The notes under the pieces were generated by a model that made no database searches, was not told the origin of the DNA, and saw nothing but the letters and a program-made list of their open reading frames with translations. A stretch of 5,948 bases of DNA from Pseudomonadota bacterium (GTDB taxonomy: Bacteria; Pseudomonadota; Alphaproteobacteria; Rhizobiales; Devosiaceae): assembly GCA_023388175.1 (NCBI GenBank), contig JAEWGT010000012.1:1-5948 (forward strand). Direction: 5' to 3'. Made by a program: the position numbers and the translations under genes. Below are positions 1 to 4,032 of the stretch, in pieces. Every line of letters starts with the position of its first letter. The stretch's first letter is position 1.

Positions 1-811
1 TGGTCTCGCTGCCTGCCATGCCGCGAATGGCATCGGCCAGTGGCTGGCTCAGCCCGGTCTTGCAGCGATTGCCTTCGACGCCGAAAAGCACCCGACGCTC
101 CAGCTCCTGTCCGCGTCCATCACTCTGGGCAAAGGCCAGCGCCACAAGCTCCGTTTCTCGTTGTCCGTAATACCTGTCCTGTTCGGCGAGTACGAGATCG
201 GCATGGAGAATACAAAGTTCTATGGCCGCGTTTTCGAGCTTCTCCGTCGAAATGTCCGCAAGCTCGGCTGCGACCTCATAGGTCAGCGTCAACTGCCGTG
301 CGCGCGGCCCCGGTTCGATATAACGCAGCGCAACGGGCAGACCGCTGGGCAGATCAGGCTCCAGATTATCCGGGCCCACACCCAACGGCTGTGGGATGCA
401 CATCAGGTTCCCGTCCAGGGCGAAGACAAATTCGTGGAAGCGACTGATCGTGATGCCGCTCTCTGCACCGGTGTCATAGCTGGGGTCAAAGTCCCAGCGG
501 AGGCGCACCGCCTCGACATTTTCCTCCTCGATTGCCGCGCGGCTGAATTGCACGAGGCCCGAACATAGAGGCTGGATCTTGCGTGCAAAGTCATCCGAGG
601 GCACGGCGCCAAAGGGTTCGGGATCAAAATTGGGCCGGGCCCTGATGACAATGGTCGTTGGCCCCGTATCCGATGTTTCGAGAAGATAGTCGTCGACGGT
701 GATCGTCGAGCCATCGCCCAATGCGATAATCTCCGCCTCCTGTGCAGAGACTGCGGTCACGTTGAACGCCATCAATGCGGCGGTGGTCAGAACCACAGTA
801 AACTTCAACAT
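1..811 (-). CDS. Exported protein of unknown function with two similar halves (3' end beyond the window)
   Basis: The minus-strand frame starts at the ATG at 811-809 and stays open to base 1, giving 270 complete codons without a stop; the C-terminus lies outside the window. Residues 1-23 form a Sec signal peptide: a Lys at position 3, a hydrophobic core, and a VSA|QE cleavage site after Ala23. The mature part looks like two copies of one domain, at about residues 31-142 and 153-258. Each has a short N-terminal strand pattern, a helix-like stretch with a Leu-Cys pair (Cys83, Cys200), a beta-rich stretch, and a Gly-Asn followed by Cys near its end (Cys138, Cys250), then Gln-Pro-Leu. Four cysteines in two pairs suggest one disulfide per half in the periplasm. 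The pattern faintly recalls the DUF6497 family of Rhodobacterales, but this is a recollection and is unconfirmed. The ribosome-binding site is weak (GAGCAG, 6 nt before the ATG). The gene diverges from the protease-like gene at 950. No function can be assigned. Confidence 0.85.
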   Translation of the reverse strand, partial: MLKFTVVLTTAALMAFNVTAVSAQEAEIIALGDGSTITVDDYLLETSDTGPTTIVIRARPNFDPEPFGAVPSDDFARKIQPLCSGLVQFSRAAIEEENVEAVRLRWDFDPSYDTGAESGITISRFHEFVFALDGNLMCIPQPLGVGPDNLEPDLPSGLPVALRYIEPGPRARQLTLTYEVAAELADISTEKLENAAIELCILHADLVLAEQDRYYGQRETELVALAFAQSDGRGQELERRVLFGVEGNRCKTGLSQPLADAIRGMAGSET

Positions 812-822
812 CAATTGCTGCT

Positions 823-878
823 CAATATCTCGATTCTTCAGTATCGGCGGCAGCTTAACGGGGCGCCTGCAATATCTC
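823..878. repeat. Direct repeat CAATATCTC, two copies
   Basis: The 9-mer CAATATCTC occurs at 823-831 and again at 870-878, start to start 47 bp apart. The second copy overlaps the left arm of the inverted repeat, and the right arm (896-901) contains the same core, ATATTG, in the opposite orientation. Three occurrences of the CAATAT core within 80 bp of a divergent intergenic region fit binding sites for one regulator. The sites are short, so chance cannot be excluded. Confidence 0.4.
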
Positions 879-906
879 CCTCCCCTGATCGGGGTATATT
901 GCAGGC
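865..906. repeat. Perfect 11-bp inverted repeat (operator or leader hairpin)
   Basis: The left arm GCCTGCAATAT (865-875) is exactly complementary in reverse to ATATTGCAGGC (896-906), with 20 nt between them. Inside the loop a second stem can form: CCCC (882-885) with GGGG (891-894) around a 5-nt loop. The arm centres are 31 bp apart, close to three helical turns, as expected for a protein touching both arms on one DNA face. Alternatively, a transcript starting upstream would fold into a 42-nt hairpin that ends 30 nt before the Shine-Dalgarno of the gene at 950. Neither side is followed by a T run, so an intrinsic terminator is unlikely. Confidence 0.75.
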
Positions 907-936
907 TGGGCATCGTCACTATCGTCTGCTGCACTC

Positions 937-944
937 GGGAGGAG
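937..944 (+). promoter_or_regulatory. Shine-Dalgarno sequence of the protease-like gene
   Basis: GGGAGGAG lies 5 nt before the ATG at 950-952. It is the strongest ribosome-binding site in the window. It fixes the start at 950 rather than at the in-frame upstream codon at 815, which would put 45 extra residues before a good signal peptide. Confidence 0.85.
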
Positions 945-949
945 ACGAC

Positions 950-2515
950 ATGACCCTGTTTGCTCGGCAATTGTTGGCTGTTCTAGCCTTGGGGCTCTTC
1001 GCCACGCCGGCCTGGGCGGCAGACATGTGGCTGGTCTCCAATCATTTTTCTGCCGAGCGTTTCGTGCCTCATCTCCATTACGCAGGCCCGGTCATGCAAG
1101 GGGACGCGGAGGCGCTGGCGAGCCTTTTTGATGAAGTCCTGGAGTGCGACGTCTCCGCGCTGCCGGCAGAAGGCGGCAATTGTGCGGTGCTGACATTGAG
1201 CAGCCCCGGCGGCAATTACATCGAGGGATTGAAACTGGCGCTGCTGCTGCGCGAAAGGGCCGTGGCCACGGTGGTCGAAGCCGGTTCAAGCTGCTACTCG
1301 GCCTGTGCCTTTGCCTTCCTGGGTGGTTCGGGATTTTCCAGCCAGGATGGCGTCGGAGTTTATGTCGACCGCATGGTCGAGCCGCGCGCCACCCTGGGCT
1401 TCCACGCACCCTATTTTGCCCCTGACGATCTCGGAACGCTTGTCGCCGATTTCGGCATGGACGCAGTTCTGGGCGCGAGCCGGGACGATATCGCTCTGAT
1501 GATCAAGCAACTGGTCGACTGGAATATCGATGCCAGCGTTCTGTCCCATATCGTCAGCATGGGTCCTGACGAGAGCTATGATGTGCAGACGGGCGAAGAT
1601 TACTACGTCACCCGCACGCATTTGCCGCCATCTCCCCTCGGCCACTGGATCGGCGACAAGAGCGCGGCGATCCGCAATGCGTGCCTTCGCCTTCTGGCCT
1701 ATCACCGCAACGCCTTCATCGATGCGGAGCCCGAAGTGATTTCGGAGGCGCTGCTCAGCGATTTCGCGGTCAACGAGGCGGGCCAGATGCTGACCGGCTT
1801 CAGAATAGGGCCGGACAATCCCCTTGGCGTTACCTATTGCGGCCTGCCAACCGAACAGGCCGGACTGACGGGCGATGTCGACCTTGCGCTCTACACAGCC
1901 CCCGGCATCAGCGGCGCCGCGCGGCCCCTCGTCAGCCTCTTTCACCGCCCGCAGGGTTGGTCCAGCCTCGGGACGGGCGAAACCGCGAGCCGACGGTTGT
2001 TCAAGAAGGGCGGCTTCAATGCCATGTTCACGCATCCATTCGTGACCATGGGGGATCAGGTCACCGACGTTCTGGACTATCTGAGGTTCCAGAAGTTCGG
2101 GCATCCCAACGAGAATGTCCTGGTGGACGGCGCCATGCCGCGCCCGCAGACAACCCTGCCTGTTTCGGTCGCCGTATCAACCCCGGCATCGGATGTTCTG
2201 GACTATGGCAATCATCGCATTGTCGTGCAGATGGGTAACAGCCTGCTTTTCGAGCAGGCGCAGAACACCCTGCTCGACAGGAATGTAGAGGTGGATCTCA
2301 AATCGGTCTCAACGGACGGTTTCGTCTATGGCGGCACCCACCCCTCGGGGCGGCCCTTCGTGTGGTTCAGCCTGTTTGACCCGGAGTGGCGGATTGGGGC
2401 GCTGGTCGAGATAGACGCCAAGACCGAACAGGCTGACCTCGCCGCCGCGATTGAAGAGCAGTACGAGATCGCCTGTAGTTTCAACTTTCGGGGTCACGCC
2501 CTGATGTGCCAATAG
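950..2515 (+). CDS. Exported ClpP/crotonase-fold protease-like protein (COG3904-like) with unknown C-terminal half
   Basis: The 521-residue product starts at an ATG with a strong Shine-Dalgarno. Residues 1-23 are a signal peptide with an AWA|AD cleavage site, so it acts outside the cytoplasm. Residues about 30-220 resemble the ClpP/crotonase fold of predicted periplasmic proteins (COG3904). The evidence is a strand followed by Ser-Ser-Pro-Gly-Gly (84-88, the oxyanion-type loop), the Cys-Tyr-Ser-Ala-Cys motif (115-119) with Ser117 as candidate nucleophile, and Gly-Phe-His (150-152) with His152 as candidate base. Residues about 240-521 match no family I recognise. Eight cysteines (66, 78, 115, 119, 245, 297, 509, 520), an even number, would allow disulfides in the periplasm; two flank the nucleophile, as is usual in this family. 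It is the first gene of a compact three-gene plus-strand operon, with the small membrane protein gene following within 13 nt. Substrate and peptidase activity are unknown. The fold assignment is fairly safe, the enzymatic role less so. Confidence 0.9.
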   Translation: MTLFARQLLAVLALGLFATPAWAADMWLVSNHFSAERFVPHLHYAGPVMQGDAEALASLFDEVLECDVSALPAEGGNCAVLTLSSPGGNYIEGLKLALLLRERAVATVVEAGSSCYSACAFAFLGGSGFSSQDGVGVYVDRMVEPRATLGFHAPYFAPDDLGTLVADFGMDAVLGASRDDIALMIKQLVDWNIDASVLSHIVSMGPDESYDVQTGEDYYVTRTHLPPSPLGHWIGDKSAAIRNACLRLLAYHRNAFIDAEPEVISEALLSDFAVNEAGQMLTGFRIGPDNPLGVTYCGLPTEQAGLTGDVDLALYTAPGISGAARPLVSLFHRPQGWSSLGTGETASRRLFKKGGFNAMFTHPFVTMGDQVTDVLDYLRFQKFGHPNENVLVDGAMPRPQTTLPVSVAVSTPASDVLDYGNHRIVVQMGNSLLFEQAQNTLLDRNVEVDLKSVSTDGFVYGGTHPSGRPFVWFSLFDPEWRIGALVEIDAKTEQADLAAAIEEQYEIACSFNFRGHALMCQ

Positions 2516-2528
2516 GCTGGTGTCGGTA

Positions 2529-2789
2529 ATGGCGCTTGTTCTCCTGCTGATCGTTCAGGGTCTCGTCTTTCTGGTCTTTGCCATAGCTGCATTTTGGTGG
2601 CTGTTTGCTTTGCGCCGCCTCGCCGTTGCGCGCTCGGGCAGCACAATGCCAGGGCTCAGAGACTCGCTCGCCGCCTTCAGGGAGGGACTGACACATCCAC
2701 GCTATTTGCGCCTGCGCCTGATTATTTTTTGCTCTGTCGCGCTGCTTGTTGTCAGTGCGCCATTGGTTTCGGTTGTTTCCCCCGCTTGA
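2529..2789 (+). CDS. Small two-helix membrane protein with arginine-rich loop
   Basis: An 86-residue product is read from the ATG at 2529; an in-frame GTG at 2520 would add three residues. Neither start has a good ribosome-binding site, so translation is probably coupled to the upstream stop at 2513-2515. From the GTG numbering, residues 4-31 and about 67-86 are strongly hydrophobic membrane helices. The connecting stretch (32-66) carries eight arginines and no lysine. By the positive-inside rule, this loop is cytoplasmic and both termini face the periplasm. One cysteine sits in the second helix (Cys71). I recognise no family. Its place between two genes for exported proteins, in the same orientation and with almost no spacing, suggests it works with them, for example as a membrane anchor or adaptor; that role is inference. 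Codon usage matches the neighbours, which argues that it is a real gene. Confidence 0.75.
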   Translation: MALVLLLIVQGLVFLVFAIAAFWWLFALRRLAVARSGSTMPGLRDSLAAFREGLTHPRYLRLRLIIFCSVALLVVSAPLVSVVSPA

Positions 2790-2798
2790 GGTGTCGTG

Positions 2799-3386
2799 AT
2801 GCGCAACTGGCTGCTTTCCGCATTGGTCCCGGCCGTACTCCTTGGTCTGGCCAGCCCCGCACTCGCTGCGGATGAATGCCCCGCCGAACGCGCCGTCTAT
2901 GAATTGCTGGATGGGGAAGACCGTTTCGAGATCGGCTTCCGGCCTTCGCACAATTACGCCTCGATCGCGTCCGACCTCTATATGTACCTCACCACGCTCC
3001 AGCGCACCTATTGGTTCACCTTTTCGGTATCCAATGGCTATAGCGGCATGACCCTGATCCCGGTGACCGACCCCACTCGCGCCGATGCTGCGCCGGACGG
3101 GCCTCGCGAACTGCTCGCGCTGGGCAGTGATGATCCACAAGACCTCGATGTCCTGCGCTCGCTGCGGTTCTACGCGCTCGACGAGGATATGACGTTCTGG
3201 TTCGAGCCGCCCAATGAGGGCGAGCCGGCGCCGGCCTATGTCATGGTGCCTGAAATAGGCCTGAGCCTGTGGTATGGCGCCGGCCAGTTGACTGATGATG
3301 CCACTGCCGATCGCGATCCGATGCCGCGTGGCGTGTTCAAGCCAGACCTTTGCCGCGATGCACTGCCGGAGCGGGCTTGGCCCTGA
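2799..3386 (+). CDS. Small exported protein of unknown function with two cysteines
   Basis: The 195-residue product is read from the ATG at 2799. A GTG directly before it (2796) would add one Met. GAGG at 2788-2791 overlaps the upstream stop codon and lies 7 nt before the ATG, which favours the ATG. Residues 1-23 are a signal peptide with an ALA|AD cleavage site, so the mature protein is periplasmic or secreted. It has only two cysteines, Cys27 at the start of the mature chain and Cys185 near the end, well placed to tie the termini together by a disulfide. The rest is rich in aromatic residues (Phe, Tyr, Trp) and alternating hydrophobic stretches typical of beta structure, including a Ser-Asn-Gly-Tyr-Ser motif near residue 80. 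No lipobox is present. I do not recognise the family. It is the last gene of the operon, and its stop lies 7 nt from that of the convergent response regulator gene. Confidence 0.85.
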   Translation: MRNWLLSALVPAVLLGLASPALAADECPAERAVYELLDGEDRFEIGFRPSHNYASIASDLYMYLTTLQRTYWFTFSVSNGYSGMTLIPVTDPTRADAAPDGPRELLALGSDDPQDLDVLRSLRFYALDEDMTFWFEPPNEGEPAPAYVMVPEIGLSLWYGAGQLTDDATADRDPMPRGVFKPDLCRDALPERAWP

Positions 3387-3419
3387 TGCCGCCTCAGGTC
3401 AGGCCCATCCGGGCGGCAT
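3386..3419. repeat. Inverted repeat across the convergent gene ends
   Basis: ATGCCGCC (3386-3393) is complementary in reverse to GGCGGCAT (3412-3419), with an 18-nt loop. An alternative small stem pairs CCTGA (3382-3386) with TCAGG (3394-3398). The structure begins at the plus-strand stop codon and encloses the stop codon of the response regulator gene. There is no T run on either side, so it is not a classical intrinsic terminator. It could still slow polymerase or protect both 3' ends, or be chance in GC-rich DNA. Confidence 0.35.
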
Positions 3420-4032
3420 GGAGGGCCGCCTCGGCGCGCGAGGAAATGCCCAGCTTTCGGTAGATGCTTTTGACATGGGTGGCGATGGTGGATTCTGCCA
3501 GGCCCAGCGCTTGCGCCACTTCGGCATTGCGAAAGCCCTTCGAGACCATGCTCAGCACATCGGTCTCTCGCGCTGTCAGTGCCTGGCTTTCGCCATCCAC
3601 CGGACCGGTGCGCTGAAAGTGCTCCATGATCCGTCGGGCTATGGCTGGCGACAAGGCTGGAATGCCATGACGCAGTTGAAGCAATTGCCGGTGTACCACC
3701 GCGTCGGGTTGCCCCTTGAGGATATAGCCCTGTGCCCCTGCCGAGAGGGCGGCCACCACATGCGCGTCGTCTCCCAGAACTGTGCTGACAATGCATATCG
3801 TGTCTGGAGAGACCATCTTGAGCCGGCGAATGATGTCCAGCCCCGAACCGTCGGGCAGGCCCAGATCGACCAGCGCCATGTCCCATTGGCCCTCCTCTAT
3901 CCGGCAAGCTGCCTCGCGCACGGTCCTGGCCTTGCCCACCGTCACATCGGGAAAGGCTTTCTGTGCGAGATCCGCAAGCCAGGCCAGGGCCTCGGGCACA
4001 TCTTCGACGATGAGCAATGTTTCAACATTCAT
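3394..4032 (-). CDS. NarL/FixJ-family response regulator
   Basis: The 212-residue product is a cytoplasmic DNA-binding regulator activated by phosphorylation. The receiver domain (about 4-122) has all the key residues: the acidic pair Glu10-Asp11, phospho-acceptor Asp56 in a Val-Asp-Leu-Gly-Leu-Pro-Asp-Gly context, Thr84 at the end of strand 4, and Lys106 in Tyr-Ile-Leu-Lys-Gly. A linker leads to a LuxR-type helix-turn-helix (about 151-212), with the typical Leu-Thr-x-Arg-Glu start and the Thr-Ile-x-Thr-His-Val-Lys recognition helix followed by Lys-Leu-Gly. Length and residue set are normal for the family, so it should be functional. Its ATG overlaps the TGA of the kinase gene (ATGA, 4029-4032), which predicts coupled translation and a cognate pair. 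A GGAG lies 11 nt before the start, too far to be a strong ribosome-binding site. Target genes are unknown; the adjacent envelope genes are possible but unproven targets. Confidence 0.95.
   Translation of the reverse strand: MNVETLLIVEDVPEALAWLADLAQKAFPDVTVGKARTVREAACRIEEGQWDMALVDLGLPDGSGLDIIRRLKMVSPDTICIVSTVLGDDAHVVAALSAGAQGYILKGQPDAVVHRQLLQLRHGIPALSPAIARRIMEHFQRTGPVDGESQALTARETDVLSMVSKGFRNAEVAQALGLAESTIATHVKSIYRKLGISSRAEAALHAARMGLT

Larger units (their letters stand above)
812..949. promoter_or_regulatory. Divergent intergenic control region
   Basis: This 138-bp non-coding stretch separates two divergently oriented genes for exported proteins, so promoters for both must lie here or inside the flanking genes. 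It is richer in A/T than the genes around it. It contains a perfect 11-bp inverted repeat, two copies of the 9-mer CAATATCTC, and the ribosome-binding site of the gene at 950. A TATATT at 895-900 resembles a -10 box but has no convincing -35 partner at 16-18 nt, so I do not call a specific promoter. The plus-strand frame that enters this region from 815 is most likely untranslated leader, because the signal peptide begins at the ATG at 950. Confidence 0.6.

Noticed and set aside
161..714. Open frames at 161-568 (+) and 403-714 (-) overlapping the left-edge gene
   Set aside because: The minus-strand frame from 811 to the window edge has a signal peptide, repeated domain pattern and suitable codon use, and explains the whole stretch; the others are shadows in different frames.
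895..900. TATATT as a -10 promoter box for the operon
   Set aside because: No acceptable -35 hexamer is found 16-18 nt upstream, and the sequence overlaps the right arm of the inverted repeat, which already explains it.
865..906. Reading the inverted repeat as an intrinsic terminator
   Set aside because: No T run follows on either strand, and the position between two divergent gene starts leaves no upstream gene to terminate.
815..949. N-terminal extension of the protease-like gene from an upstream start codon at 815
   Set aside because: It would place 45 residues before an excellent signal peptide, run through the inverted repeat, and ignore the strong Shine-Dalgarno at 937-944.
1286..2104. 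A 272-codon minus-strand open frame inside the protease-like gene
   Set aside because: It is fully nested antisense to a gene with a signal peptide and family motifs, and its composition (many Arg, Ala, Gly) fits a shadow frame.
2481..3140. A 219-codon minus-strand open frame across the small membrane protein gene and the following gene
   Set aside because: It lies antisense to three well-supported genes, and its translation is low in hydrophobic residues and high in Gln, Arg and Lys, with no domain pattern.
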